64,000 bases of DNA, from positions 1-64,000 of IMG/VR virus record IMGVR_UViG_3300025128_000026; one strand, written 5' to 3'. Each line of letters begins with the position of its first letter. Positions within the stretch are counted from its first letter, which is position 1. Positions 34,911 through 44,360 of this stretch are shown here, piece after piece. Source of the stretch: a virus. A program made the position numbers and the translations under genes. Under the pieces are notes generated by a model that worked only from the letters and a program-made list of their open reading frames with translations, ran no database searches and was not told the origin of the DNA.

Positions 34911-35837
34911 TCAAAAACTCCATTCTCCACTTTTACGAAGATCATATACTTCGTTTAATGTCCAAAGTCCTGGAGCCGTAGCTGGATTAGTAACTTCAGG
35001 TTCTTTAATAATTACTACTCCTGAACCTCCAGTTCCGCCTTGTTTATTTCCTTGTCCTGGTTTTCTTCCAGCACCACCACCTCCACCACCTCTATTAGTA
35101 GTACCATTTGATCCATCAGCACCTTTACCACCATTTCCACCGCCACCTGCTCCACCTGAACCTGCGGGACCAACAGGGCCAAAACATCTTGCCCCACCTC
35201 CGCCGCCACCTGCGTATGAAACATCAGATCCTGAAATTGTATTTGGTACACCTGCTCCACCTGTTATTGTAGAACCAGCTGCATTAGCTCCACCTCCTCC
35301 ACCTCCACGTTCATCTGGTGTAGATGTTCCGCCTGTATTACCTTGAGGTGGACTCACAGGAGGAGTATTTCCTGCTCCACCTGGTCTGACTGGACTTGGG
35401 CCACCACCGCCACCTCCACCAGAACCACCCGCTACTCCAGTAGCGCCGCCACCGCCGCCACCACCAGCTGATGTAAGACAAAAAGCAGAAGAATTATTTC
35501 CACTAGTTCCATCTCCTGTTGTTTCTGGATTACCACAATAACCAGCTCCACCGCCACCTACTACTATTGGATAAGTTGAACATGCAGTGACTGGCACAGC
35601 GCTTCCTCTAAGTGGACTTGGTCCAAAACCTGTTGCACGATAACCACCAGCACCCCCAGCACCAGCACCATTACTATTAGCACCACCTCCACCGCCACCA
35701 GCGACAATTAAATAATCAACATTCGCTGTTACTTGTGCAGTAAAAGTTCCTGATGAAGTAAATGTAGATACTCTTGCAGATACAGTAGATCCTTCTTGTA
35801 CTGTTTGAACTGGTCCTATAATTCCGCCATTTGCCAT
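34911..35837 (-). CDS. Glycine-rich tail fibre protein (308 aa)
   Basis: A single Gly-rich domain after a beta N-terminus: VDYLIVAGGGGGGA, GYRATGFGPSPLRGSA, GNTPPVSPPQGN, GGSGVVIIKEPEV and a C-terminal LWTLNEVYDLRKSGEWSF. It matches the second half of the 621-aa protein. It likely works as a short version or tip in the same fibre. Confidence 0.8.
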   Translation of the reverse strand: MANGGIIGPVQTVQEGSTVSARVSTFTSSGTFTAQVTANVDYLIVAGGGGGGANSNGAGAGGAGGYRATGFGPSPLRGSAVPVTACSTYPIVVGGGGAGYCGNPETTGDGTSGNNSSAFCLTSAGGGGGGGATGVAGGSGGGGGGGPSPVRPGGAGNTPPVSPPQGNTGGTSTPDERGGGGGGANAAGSTITGGAGVPNTISGSDVSYAGGGGGGARCFGPVGPAGSGGAGGGGNGGKGADGSNGTTNRGGGGGGAGRKPGQGNKQGGTGGSGVVIIKEPEVTNPATAPGLWTLNEVYDLRKSGEWSF

Positions 35838-35852
35838 AGCTTATAAAACCTC

Positions 35853-36212
35853 CTATGCGTCGTCTAATTCTTCATAAGAAACAAAATAAGTTAGATCACT
35901 ATTAGCGCTTGCTGTGACTGCTAGTATATCTGTTTCATCTAAATAGATTGGGTTTTCTAAAAAACTTAATGTTGCATCTGCTGGTACAGAAATAGTATTT
36001 GCTATTTTTACATAGTTAGAACCATTGTCGACACTAACTTCAATTGTAATATCTGCTGCATTTGATCCATCAATGTTAGCAATAAGTATTGTGTTTATTT
36101 TTGCTACTTTATTATCAGGTACATCAACAGCTGTTGCTCTTGAAGTAGTTACTGCTCCTGTAGCGTTTTTAGCATTAATTGTTGCTACGTTTACTATATT
36201 TGGTGTTGCCAT
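35853..36212 (-). CDS. Small beta-rich tail protein (119 aa)
   Basis: Alternating Ala/Val/Thr strands (TINAKNATGAVTTSRATAVD, NTILIANIDGSNAADITIEV, YLDETDILAVTASANSDLTY) with no helix-rich part. Similar pattern and length to 27679-28020, so a paralogue. It lies directly after the repeat fibre, probably a fibre-attachment or decoration protein. Confidence 0.7.
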   Translation of the reverse strand: MATPNIVNVATINAKNATGAVTTSRATAVDVPDNKVAKINTILIANIDGSNAADITIEVSVDNGSNYVKIANTISVPADATLSFLENPIYLDETDILAVTASANSDLTYFVSYEELDDA

Positions 36213-36224
36213 ATTATTCTCCTT

Positions 36225-39191
36225 TTATCCGAATACGATTGCCATTGCAATAGCTTTTCCTACTGATGCAGCACTAGAGTTTGCATCAATATACGTTACT
36301 AATCTTGAAGCAGCAACTTTTCTATTAGTGCCACCTGCTCCATTATCTACTATAAATAAGTCAGCATCTACAATAGCTTCTCCTATATCTGTAGCACCAT
36401 CAATATCTAAACCGGCTATATCAAAACCACCTGCTGCTGTTGCAAGAGTTCCTGCAAATGTAGCATTTGCACCAGAAAAAGTTAAAGCTGTAGTTGTTCC
36501 TGATTTAATTATTAAATTTCCACTTGTATTTGTAGCACTACCAAATGTAGTACCATCATCTTTAAAAAATACATCACCACCGTCTGCATCTAAAATAATA
36601 TCTCCAGCAACATCTAAAGTTAAATCACCTGAACTTAAATCTATTTCTGTGCCATCGATTGTTATGTTATCTATTGTAACGCCTGAATCTATGTCAACAG
36701 GAACAGCAAAAGAAGCTGTGTCATTACCTGCATCTATTTTAAATGCATTTGCTTGATTATTTGATTCAACTCTAAAGTCTGTATCAAAACTTCCATCATT
36801 AAATGCTACTTCTGTTGGAGTTAATTTTAAAATATCATTTCCAGATCCAGCGTGTCTAATTTGAAATCTTAATTGTGTATCTATAGAACCATCACTTACA
36901 TCCAATGCTTGTGCTTCAATCTTTGCATATTCAAGTTTAGCACTTGCATCATCTTCACCCATGAAACGAATATCTCCAAGTATATCATTATCTGCTGGAC
37001 TAGCAGAGTTTCTATACAAAGAAAGTCTTGGGCCAACATTTGCGTCTGCATCTGTTGAGATAAGTTCAAGAGCAGCAGTATTATCCGATACTGTAATTGT
37101 TGCTCCTGAAGAAGATGTAATCGCACCATCCACTTGTAATGTAGAAGCCATATCAACAGCACCATCAATATCTACTACATCTAAATTTGTTGTGCCATCA
37201 ACATCAATGTCGCCTGAAATATCTAATTCTGTTGCTACAATTTTATTATTAAATGTAGCCGCACCTGCTTCACTACCATCAATAGTTAAGAATGTAGTAT
37301 CAGCTCCACCATCAGTTCCTTTAAATATAATATCTGTATCACTACCTTGTGCATCAATTGTAACATCACCAGCAGATGTAGCAATAGTAACTGCTGCGTC
37401 CCCTGTTGCAATATCATCTGCTGCTACAGAAGCACCACTTTGAAAATATGTTTTAAAAGTTTGAACAGTGGTCACTCTCATGGTTCCATTATCATTATGG
37501 ATGATACCATCACCATCAGCAATAGCAGTTGTACCTACAGTTGCACCACCATCAATTAAATTTAATTCAGCCGCTGTAGCTGTGACTGTTGTACTATCTA
37601 TGGATAATGCATCTGTTTCTAATGTGCCATCAATATCTGCGTTTCCACTAATATCTAAAGAAGTTGCTGCAACTTCACCAAAAGCTACATCACCTGCGCT
37701 TCCGCTAAATACTTCAGAAGAATTAGATGCGTCTGCTATAAAAGTAAATTTACTAGCACTATCATCAAAACCAAAGAAACCAACTTTTGCTGCAGAACCA
37801 TTATGATATCTAAATTCTATACCTCTGTCTTTATTATCATCTGAACCCGGAGCAGTATCTCCACCTAATGTAAAGATAGGATCATCAATTGTAACTGTTG
37901 TACTATTAACTGTGGTTGTAGTTCCGTTAACAGTTAAGTCTCCTGTAACAGTTAAGTTATCAGCTACTGTAACTTCAGAAGTGCTATGACCTAATGTTAT
38001 TGCTGTTCCTGATATACCTGTACCTATTGACACAGATTCACTACTATTTGCAGTATCGACTATTAGATAAGCATCTGATCCTTGTTTAATTGTAAATGCA
38101 GTTGCTGAGTTATCAGAAACCGCTACGTTAATATCTGTTCCATCTGCACTAATAGAGTCAAGTGCTATGTCGCCTACGTTAGTTATTGCATTGTCGTTAA
38201 AAGATGTAGCACCTAGAGATATAGTCCCTGTTGCAGTTAAGTTACTAGAACCTATGTCTATGTTACCAAAACCACTAGAGATAGAACCACTATTTAGTGC
38301 ACCTGTAGTTACTAAATTAGGCATTGCAGTGATTTCATCATCAAAGTATGCTGATAAATCTGTAACTGCAACTTGTTTCATTGTACCACCATCGTTTAGT
38401 ACAACTCTATCTGCATCTGCAACTGTAGTAGATGTAGCTGATGTATCGCCGTCTAGTATATTTAATTCTGTTGCTGTTGATGTTACGCCATCTAAAATAT
38501 TTAACTCAGCAGTTGTTGATGTTACACCATCTAAAATGTTTAATTCTGCTGCAGTTGATGTAACAGCAGTGCTACCTAAAGTAAGGCCACCGTCTGGTAT
38601 AACAACACTACTTCCAGATAAGGCTGTAAATGTATTTGCTGTAAATCTAAAATCATCTGCACCAGCAATTGCAATGTCTATTTGATCATCTGTGTCTGCT
38701 GTAATTGTAGTATCTTGGTCTTCATCTAATATTAATGAATCACCATTAAGATCATAACTTCCAACACCACCTGTTGCGGTATCTACAATATTTGTTCCAT
38801 CAGAAAATAATAATCTTGTTCCTTTATCAGAGGCACCAAAAGTTATACCAGTTCCTGATGCAGTTTTAAATTGAACTGTGTAAGCTCCTGAAGTTCCATT
38901 TACTACAATATAAACTTTTTCAATTGAATCTGGAACAGTTACAATGGAGTTACCTGTAATGGTTCCCGTTAATTTTATAACTGCATGTCTTGCAACTGAT
39001 GTTGATTCTGTTGTGTCACCATCTGTAATTGTTAATGCTGTTGTACCACCACTAGTTACTGCTTGTTCTACATAACCAGCAATTGCTTTTTCTACGATTT
39101 GTAAATTGGTATTAGTTTTTGTTCCCCATGTACCGGCATTTTCACCGGTTGCCATTAGTTCTATACCTAGATCTGAAAATGTTGATGCCAT
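36225..39191 (-). CDS. Long repeat-containing tail fibre (988 aa)
   Basis: N-terminus MASTFSDLGIELMATGENAG then WGTKTNTNLQIVEKAIAGYV, the common virion-binding start of marine phage fibres. Four near-tandem T(A/T)(A/T)ELN(I/L)(L/I)DG repeats (three close together near 210-245 and one later) and many beta-strand repeats of DGTxxDxD type fill the rest. The C-terminus ends NSSAASVGKAIAMAIVFG. Likely the host-range determining fibre. Confidence 0.85.
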   Translation of the reverse strand: MASTFSDLGIELMATGENAGTWGTKTNTNLQIVEKAIAGYVEQAVTSGGTTALTITDGDTTESTSVARHAVIKLTGTITGNSIVTVPDSIEKVYIVVNGTSGAYTVQFKTASGTGITFGASDKGTRLLFSDGTNIVDTATGGVGSYDLNGDSLILDEDQDTTITADTDDQIDIAIAGADDFRFTANTFTALSGSSVVIPDGGLTLGSTAVTSTAAELNILDGVTSTTAELNILDGVTSTATELNILDGDTSATSTTVADADRVVLNDGGTMKQVAVTDLSAYFDDEITAMPNLVTTGALNSGSISSGFGNIDIGSSNLTATGTISLGATSFNDNAITNVGDIALDSISADGTDINVAVSDNSATAFTIKQGSDAYLIVDTANSSESVSIGTGISGTAITLGHSTSEVTVADNLTVTGDLTVNGTTTTVNSTTVTIDDPIFTLGGDTAPGSDDNKDRGIEFRYHNGSAAKVGFFGFDDSASKFTFIADASNSSEVFSGSAGDVAFGEVAATSLDISGNADIDGTLETDALSIDSTTVTATAAELNLIDGGATVGTTAIADGDGIIHNDNGTMRVTTVQTFKTYFQSGASVAADDIATGDAAVTIATSAGDVTIDAQGSDTDIIFKGTDGGADTTFLTIDGSEAGAATFNNKIVATELDISGDIDVDGTTNLDVVDIDGAVDMASTLQVDGAITSSSGATITVSDNTAALELISTDADANVGPRLSLYRNSASPADNDILGDIRFMGEDDASAKLEYAKIEAQALDVSDGSIDTQLRFQIRHAGSGNDILKLTPTEVAFNDGSFDTDFRVESNNQANAFKIDAGNDTASFAVPVDIDSGVTIDNITIDGTEIDLSSGDLTLDVAGDIILDADGGDVFFKDDGTTFGSATNTSGNLIIKSGTTTALTFSGANATFAGTLATAAGGFDIAGLDIDGATDIGEAIVDADLFIVDNGAGGTNRKVAASRLVTYIDANSSAASVGKAIAMAIVFG

Positions 39192-39201
39192 AATTTAATC
39201 C

Positions 39202-39906
39202 TTAAGGTGTTGGTGAGTTGACTGGGATTCTGACTGTTCCATCTGTGTAGTCATCTCTTCGTCTTCTACCTAGTTGTTCTCCTCCAAATCTTTCTGCCTC
39301 TTGTTTATATTTTTGTTCATAAAGTTGTAACATATCTATTGGTCCTTTTAAGAAAGCGTAAGTTTCTGCCAAGCAACAATATAGCAGACCATTTGGAAAA
39401 TTCATACTAATATAATTAGTGTCATCATTTTCTAATAATGCTGGTGCTGCATTGTAGTGTATTTTATACGCAAATGTTGCACTCGGTGTTGGTGATACAA
39501 TAATAGATCCAGAGTTTGATGAGCTCTCTCCAGTTGCTCCTGTATCTAGCATTGCATAATATTTTGGTGTTCCAGTGGATGTAGTTGCTGAAATATATTC
39601 TTCTAAAAATGTTAAATCTCTTTTTTCTAAATAAGTATTAGCACCAGTATAAGTAGATCCAGTTGCAGTATAAACCTGCACTGCTCTAATAAATACAGCT
39701 CCCGCTGGCACAGTTACAGTTCCTGTTCCAGATGTAAAATTACCTGTAGCTGTTTTTCTATCAGCATCAATTGGAACATCTCTAAAAATTCTGTATTGCG
39801 CATTTAAAATAATATTTTCTAATACACTGTCTGATAAAACTGTTGAGCTAACTTCTGTGTAGCTTCTTATTTGTGTTTTTAATCCTGATGCACTTAATCC
39901 TGCCAT
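39202..39906 (-). CDS. Tail connector/adaptor-like protein (234 aa)
   Basis: It begins with a helical segment (LKTQIRSYTEVSSTVLSDSV, IILNAQYRIFRDVPIDADRK), then a beta sandwich, then YCCLAETYAFLKGPIDMLQL and a helical end. This layout fits the tail tubular A / gp4-like head-to-tail adaptors. Paralogous in layout to 40477-41241. It is placed next to the fibre gene. Confidence 0.7.
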   Translation of the reverse strand: MAGLSASGLKTQIRSYTEVSSTVLSDSVLENIILNAQYRIFRDVPIDADRKTATGNFTSGTGTVTVPAGAVFIRAVQVYTATGSTYTGANTYLEKRDLTFLEEYISATTSTGTPKYYAMLDTGATGESSSNSGSIIVSPTPSATFAYKIHYNAAPALLENDDTNYISMNFPNGLLYCCLAETYAFLKGPIDMLQLYEQKYKQEAERFGGEQLGRRRRDDYTDGTVRIPVNSPTP

Positions 39907-39907
39907 A

Positions 39908-40477
39908 CTACGCTGTCAATGTTGCTGGACCAGCCGAACAACTATTGCCTCCTCCTGATATACCACCACTTGTAGCAGTGTTTGTGTCTACAGTAAAGTG
40001 ATAGAAATCTGTTGTATTAGTTATATTACCACTAGAATCTCGTTTGCCAACAGTGATAGAATACCCTGCAGCTTTTGCTAAATTAGCTCCTGTAATACCA
40101 TCAAACCCTTTTGGATTTTGAAAAGCATCTGGGTCAGAAGTTGTATAAATAGGACCTCTAAATCTTACAGTATCACTAGTTGATCTACCATGAGATTTTT
40201 CAAATACATTTATAATACCAGAAGATGCTGCAATCGTTTCAAAAGGATCAGGGCCCAAGGGTCTTGCTACTTCACTTTCTTCTCTGTCAGGTCTTGCATC
40301 TCTTAAACCTTGAGAATCACCTGACCTTGAATTTAATTCTAACTGTGGATGTTTCTCTTCGTATTCTGAAATATGCACAAAATGACCATTCCATTCTTTA
40401 ACCATTTCTCTATATGGAAACTCCATTCCTGATCTGTCTGATATTGCTTTTGCGTATTTTCCTCTTGCTTGTGCCAT
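39908..40477 (-). CDS. Virion protein of unknown type (189 aa)
   Basis: It contains MVKEWNGHFVHISEYEEKHP, a polar section (SRSGDSQGLRDARPDREESE), then FETIAASSGIINVFEKSHGR and a beta-rich end. It lies between two connector-like genes, overlapping the next by one base. Probably a minor tail component; no family recognised. Confidence 0.65.
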   Translation of the reverse strand: MAQARGKYAKAISDRSGMEFPYREMVKEWNGHFVHISEYEEKHPQLELNSRSGDSQGLRDARPDREESEVARPLGPDPFETIAASSGIINVFEKSHGRSTSDTVRFRGPIYTTSDPDAFQNPKGFDGITGANLAKAAGYSITVGKRDSSGNITNTTDFYHFTVDTNTATSGGISGGGNSCSAGPATLTA

Positions 40478-41241
40478 TATGCTCCTGGATAATAAGTTTT
40501 AGGTGTTATGATTGTACTAGAAGGAGATCCATCTTCTGCTAGTGCTCTTGCTAATTCATCTTCGTACAATAGTTTCATTTGTTGAACTAACTGTGGATTA
40601 AATTTTTGTGCTAGATAAAAAGCTAATCCCGAAACCATACAAGGTACAAATCTAAAAGGTACATCTGTTGCATCTGTATAAGTTGAGTCTGCATCCTGTA
40701 TTCTTTTTACAAAGAAGATGTGCATATCTTTTGATGCAGCTGTTGAATCTGGTGTTGGATATATAGTAACAGTTGTTTTATCTACGAATCGTTGAACAAA
40801 ATATTGAGAGGGAGTTCCTTTAGATAATTTTGCAGACAAACTAGAATAAGTTGATCTATCAATTTTTGTCATCGCTGCATCTGATTGAGTAGTTTGTGTT
40901 CTGTTTTGTCTAAACGTTGCTTCTAATACATCTGCAAGACCATATGTACTTGATCCACTTGTACCACCAACAGTTACCGAAGATGTTCCATCACCACTGG
41001 ATCTATAAAAAGTATACTCTGCTTGACCTTCAATAAGATCAATATTTGTATCTCCTACTTCCCAATAGTGTAAACCTCTATTACCCCATTCTTGAAAAAG
41101 AATATTAAGAGATCTTCTTGCTGATTTTAATTGATATCCAGAACTTACTTGTGAACCAATACGCTCGTATGCCTCTGCAATAATATCATCAACTGCAAAA
41201 GTTTTGTCAAAAGTAACTGTGCCGGAAGTTGTGTTGGCCAT
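40477..41241 (-). CDS. Tail adaptor-like protein, gp4/tail-tubular-A type (254 aa)
   Basis: FDKTFAVDDIIAEAYERIGS, SARRSLNILFQEWGNRGLHY, DLIEGQAEYTF and FVPCMVSGLAFYLAQKFNPQ are the characteristic helices and strands of head-to-tail connecting proteins in podophages. It binds below the portal to join head and tail. The gene lies upstream of the capsid-distal small proteins in the late operon. Confidence 0.8.
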   Translation of the reverse strand: MANTTSGTVTFDKTFAVDDIIAEAYERIGSQVSSGYQLKSARRSLNILFQEWGNRGLHYWEVGDTNIDLIEGQAEYTFYRSSGDGTSSVTVGGTSGSSTYGLADVLEATFRQNRTQTTQSDAAMTKIDRSTYSSLSAKLSKGTPSQYFVQRFVDKTTVTIYPTPDSTAASKDMHIFFVKRIQDADSTYTDATDVPFRFVPCMVSGLAFYLAQKFNPQLVQQMKLLYEDELARALAEDGSPSSTIITPKTYYPGA

Positions 41242-41250
41242 TCGTTACTC

Positions 41251-41670
41251 CTAATAAATTTTTTGAAATTCTGCTATAACCGTATACATGTTACCAGAAT
41301 CAGCTGCACCTGGTACAACAAAGTTAACATCACTTTGATTACTATTACTAGATTTATCTGCTGGTATTCCACCAAATTCTCTAAAGTCCCAATATCCTGC
41401 GCCTGTTAATCCGATAATAGGAATATCTCCATCTGAGTCTTCTTCATCTAGTCTTGCAAAAGAGTCTCCTCCGTCGCCACCTTGACATGAATACCAAACT
41501 CTAAGTAATGCTAAGTGAGCTACTGCAGTTCCATCTTCTCTAGCGTCTAACGCAGAGACATCTCCAAAAACTGTAGTGCTACCTGTTCCGTCTGATTCGT
41601 TTACTATTTTAATAACTACTCTGTTATCATTTTGTTGTAGGATAGTTGGTCCTGTTACTGTGTCTGCCAT
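41251..41670 (-). CDS. Small beta-rich structural protein (139 aa)
   Basis: DNRVVIKIVNESDGTGSTTV, AHLALLRVWYSCQGGDGGD and a Trp-rich beta end (AGYWDFREFGG, GNMYTVIAEFQKIY). No membrane segment. It lies in the late operon beside the connector proteins and after a UUCG-hairpin. Probably a head or tail decoration; family not recognised. Confidence 0.65.
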   Translation of the reverse strand: MADTVTGPTILQQNDNRVVIKIVNESDGTGSTTVFGDVSALDAREDGTAVAHLALLRVWYSCQGGDGGDSFARLDEEDSDGDIPIIGLTGAGYWDFREFGGIPADKSSNSNQSDVNFVVPGAADSGNMYTVIAEFQKIY

Positions 41671-41693
41671 GTTTCCCTCCTTAATTAAGAAAC

Positions 41694-41715
41694 TGTGAGG
41701 GCCGAAGCCCTCACA
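41694..41715 (-). terminator. Hairpin with UUCG tetraloop after 41726 gene
   Basis: A perfect 9-bp stem, 41694-41702 with 41707-41715, closing the loop CGAA (UUCG in minus-strand RNA with C-G closure, an extra-stable tetraloop). The downstream minus sequence is GTTTCTTAATT. It probably terminates, attenuates or protects the late mRNA between 42232 and 41670. Confidence 0.68.
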
Positions 41716-41725
41716 TTAAGTATTA

Positions 41726-42232
41726 TTATTGATCTGCAAATGCAGGTACGTCAGCACCTTCTTGGTAACCCCAAATGTAATAGTTTGTACTATCTTTAGC
41801 TAAAATATTAATCTCAAATAAACCAAAGTCTGTAAGAGTTAGCTGTGAGTTAGAGTTTCCATCAGAATAAACTGATACGTTATCAGCGTTTGAATCTAAA
41901 TGAACAATACCACCAATAAAGAAATTAGTATTTCCTGGTGTTACGATAATTAGATTTTCTGCTTCTTCTGCAGCGCCACCATAAATTAATTTAAAGTGTG
42001 CACCAGCAACCGGCGCTGGTAATGTGATTGTTCTATTAGCTGCAAGCGCAGGAACTACAAGAGTTCTTCCGCTATGTGTTGCGTTATCAAGAGTTTTATT
42101 CTCATCTCCTAATGCAACTGGTCCATCACCCATAGTGATGATTTCAGTAATTGCTCCTGTAGTGGCATTTTTACTGACAGTTTTTAATGTACTTTCAGAT
42201 CGTACCGGACCTGAAAAAGTTGTAGTTGCCAT
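41726..42232 (-). CDS. Structural/decoration protein (168 aa)
   Basis: Begins MATTTFSGPVRSESTLKTVS and has SGRTLVVPALAANRTITLPA, KLIYGGAAEEAENLIIVTPG and LTLTDFGLFEINILAKDSTN, a beta-sandwich pattern found in head fibres and decoration proteins. Placed between MCP-side genes and tail genes and set off by hairpins on both sides, which fits high expression. No catalytic motif. Confidence 0.68.
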   Translation of the reverse strand: MATTTFSGPVRSESTLKTVSKNATTGAITEIITMGDGPVALGDENKTLDNATHSGRTLVVPALAANRTITLPAPVAGAHFKLIYGGAAEEAENLIIVTPGNTNFFIGGIVHLDSNADNVSVYSDGNSNSQLTLTDFGLFEINILAKDSTNYYIWGYQEGADVPAFADQ

Positions 42233-42391
42233 AATTGTATCCTCCTAGTTTCCGAATACTGTCTCTAGGCCGTCGACTATACTCGTCAGTATTCTAATAA
42301 ATTGTATAGTGTGTTTTTTATACAACAGTTTTTAGTAGAGCGCAAGAGAGTGTGTAGTGCGGATGATGTTTTCCAACGATGTAGCTTTTTA
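42233..42391. other. Intergenic gap in late cluster with weak hairpin
   Basis: About 160 bases without a gene. TTGTATA (42302-42308) pairs with TATACAA (42319-42325), a 7-bp stem with a 10-nt loop. There is no clear promoter; a late promoter for the 168-aa gene would be expected here. Confidence 0.4.
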
Positions 42392-42616
42392 TTAAGTAGC
42401 TACAGAAACTTGCGGAGCAGCACCTTCAATTCTATTCTGCTTGTGGGCAATAACTGCTTCTTCCAGTTTGATCTTTGTAATGACTTCTTTAACTTTGTCA
42501 TCAATTCTGACCATCTCAAGAGTGTATCTACCATTAGATAGATGCTCCTGTTCCCACTTCAACTCCAAGGACCTTTTTTGTTTGTATAGGTCTTGTATCA
42601 TCGATAACCTCCTCAT
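42392..42616 (-). CDS. Small coiled-coil protein (74 aa)
   Basis: Charged helical sequence (YKQKRSLELKWEQEHLSNGR, VKEVITKIKLEEAVIAHKQN) with a short GAAPQVSVAT tail. It overlaps the preceding gene by 83 bp. Most likely a small dimeric structural or assembly protein. Confidence 0.6.
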   Translation of the reverse strand: MRRLSMIQDLYKQKRSLELKWEQEHLSNGRYTLEMVRIDDKVKEVITKIKLEEAVIAHKQNRIEGAAPQVSVAT

Positions 42617-42791
42617 AGGTTATTCTGTTGACCTTGTTATCATAAGATATTCCAAGGTTTTCCCAATTTATACTTTTTTCTCCCAACTTGTCAAGGATTG
42701 ATTTTTCAAGAGAATCGGCATTATCTTCAGACAAAACCTCAAATTTTGCGTGATGATTATAAGCCCATATATTTATTAGGAATTTTTTCAT
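42534..42791 (-). CDS. Small conserved protein (85 aa)
   Basis: MKKFLINIWAYNHHAKFEVL, DSLEKSILDKLGEKSINWEN and NKVNRITYEEVIDDT. A mixed alpha/beta small domain with no membrane segment. First gene after the capsid hairpin at 42813-42837, and it overlaps the next frame by 83 bp. Function unknown. Confidence 0.6.
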   Translation of the reverse strand: MKKFLINIWAYNHHAKFEVLSEDNADSLEKSILDKLGEKSINWENLGISYDNKVNRITYEEVIDDTRPIQTKKVLGVEVGTGASI

Positions 42792-42812
42792 AATTCTACT
42801 TTCTTAGTACAA

Positions 42813-42837
42813 TGTGGCGGAACGATGTTCCGCCACA
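42813..42837. terminator. Perfect hairpin after the major capsid gene
   Basis: An 11-bp perfect stem, TGTGGCGGAAC (42813-42823) with GTTCCGCCACA (42827-42837), loop GAT. It lies 12 bases past the capsid stop on the minus strand. Weak U-runs flank it. It probably reduces read-through from the capsid gene or protects its mRNA 3' end. Confidence 0.7.
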
Positions 42838-42849
42838 AAATTATTTAGA

Positions 42850-43755
42850 TTACGCTCCTGGTGATCCAAAGATACCTCTAGGGTCTGAGAATCCAAAAGA
42901 ATATCTCTCTCTAGCTTTGTATCTAACGTTACCAGTTTCGAAGTCACCTTCCATTGCAGTTTTAACCGGTGCTCTAACGAACATTTTTAATCCGTTAGGA
43001 ACATCAGTTTTAATGAAAAACGCATCAGTATCAGTTAAGTAGTGGTTCACAGTATAACCCTGTGGAATCATACCCATGTTACCAACTGCGTTGATGTCAT
43101 TATCTGCAGTTCCAGTTCTGCCTGTAGACTTCATAAGTCTTTCAGCAGTAAATTGTAGAGCAGAAGGAATAATTAACTTAGTCCCTTGCGCCGCAATTTT
43201 TAGACCTCTTTCGTCAGTCATTGCTGCGATGTCGATAAGAGCTTGCTCTAACGAAGTTTCGTTTAAGTCAGCTGCTGTAGACAACTCATTTTTGAACGTT
43301 CCAGCGATGATTGGGTGGTCAGTAGCACAAAGCTCCTTACCATCACCACCTGTAAAGCTTGAATCAAACGCATTGTTTAATACGTTTGCAGCTTTAACTT
43401 GCTTAGCATTTGCCATAGATCTAGCTAATGCTTTTGTATATCTAGACGCAAGTCTGTCATACAAGTTATCTTCAATCGCTTCTTCAGTGATTGAAAACGC
43501 TAAAGCAAGCGTTTCGTGAGTGTATCTAGCAGTGAAAGATTCCTGCGCTGTATCGTAGTTTACGCCTTGACCTTCAGGTTTAACCTGTGCGTTAGCGAAA
43601 CCAGATAACATCACTTCTTCTTCAAAAGCTCTGTCAGAATTTTCAATATCGAAAATTTCTGTGTGCTCATCTGCATAGTTTTTATATTCCAGGCCGAATA
43701 GTGCATTCAATCCTGGCTCTAGTTCTTTAACTAGTTGTGATCGTGATATTGCCAT
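42850..43755 (-). CDS. Major capsid protein (301 aa)
   Basis: It begins MAISRSQLVKELEPGLNALF and contains FTARYTHETLALAFSITEEA, LYDRLASRYTKALARSMANA, LCATDHPIIAGTFKNE and RAPVKTAMEGDFETGNVRYK, the pattern of HK97-fold major capsid proteins of the Mu-like/gp5-related type in marine phages. Position between scaffold/decoration genes and a strong hairpin agrees. No N-terminal protease-cleaved region is obvious, in line with a separate scaffold. Confidence 0.9.
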   Translation of the reverse strand: MAISRSQLVKELEPGLNALFGLEYKNYADEHTEIFDIENSDRAFEEEVMLSGFANAQVKPEGQGVNYDTAQESFTARYTHETLALAFSITEEAIEDNLYDRLASRYTKALARSMANAKQVKAANVLNNAFDSSFTGGDGKELCATDHPIIAGTFKNELSTAADLNETSLEQALIDIAAMTDERGLKIAAQGTKLIIPSALQFTAERLMKSTGRTGTADNDINAVGNMGMIPQGYTVNHYLTDTDAFFIKTDVPNGLKMFVRAPVKTAMEGDFETGNVRYKARERYSFGFSDPRGIFGSPGA

Positions 43756-43777
43756 AATTTATATACTCCTATTATAA

Positions 43778-44344
43778 TTATACGCCTGTTGTTAATTTAA
43801 ATACATGTTCACCAGTATTGAATACAACATATGCATTCGCATTTGCTGAACTTGTATCACTATTGTCAGGATCTGTTGATATACCAATTTGTTTGAAACC
43901 ACCAGATGTTCCAGAAGTCGACGTGTCAATTTCTGAAGATGATTGTCCAGTAGTAGTGCTTCCGCCTACTCCGACAAAATCAAATCCAGAATTGTTCATA
44001 GCCGCTGTTCCAGTGCCATCATGTTGTGCTTCATAAATGATATAAGGATCCGCATGCACTGAAGCCTTCAAATCAGAAGCATTTGTACTTGCTTTGTAGA
44101 AAGGCTTAAATGTTGGTTTGCTTGTGTCTGGGTCAGTATAGAATACACCAGCGAACACACCTAATTGTTGAGTGTCTCCAGCTGCTGCCGCTTCAATACC
44201 GCCACCCGCTACTGCTTCAACTACTTGACCAGTGTAAATTGCTGATCCGTAGTTTGCTGCTATAGCGTATTCTTCCGTTCTGATTAATCCACCTGTAAGA
44301 TGTCTTGTAGGTTTGAAACCGAACGCTGCGTCTTTGTTAGCCAT
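43778..44344 (-). CDS. Head decoration-like protein (188 aa)
   Basis: MANKDAAFGFKPTRHLTGGL, SAIYTGQVVEAVAGGGIEAA, GVFAGVFYTDPDTSKPTFKP and NAYVVFNTGEHVF. Beta-rich and adjacent to the capsid gene, it matches head-decoration families in context. Strong ribosome-binding purine runs precede it. Probably a capsid cement protein. Confidence 0.72.
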   Translation of the reverse strand: MANKDAAFGFKPTRHLTGGLIRTEEYAIAANYGSAIYTGQVVEAVAGGGIEAAAAGDTQQLGVFAGVFYTDPDTSKPTFKPFYKASTNASDLKASVHADPYIIYEAQHDGTGTAAMNNSGFDFVGVGGSTTTGQSSSEIDTSTSGTSGGFKQIGISTDPDNSDTSSANANAYVVFNTGEHVFKLTTGV

Positions 44345-44360
44345 ATTTTTATCTCCTTAT

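Noticed and set aside
36860-38580. CRISPR-like regular repeats in the fibre gene
   Set aside because: The repeats are coding, encode TSTAAELNILDG-type protein repeats and lack spacers.
36025-38685. Several plus-strand frames of 60-240 aa
   Set aside because: Antisense shadows of the 988-aa fibre gene, with low-complexity Ser/Val content.
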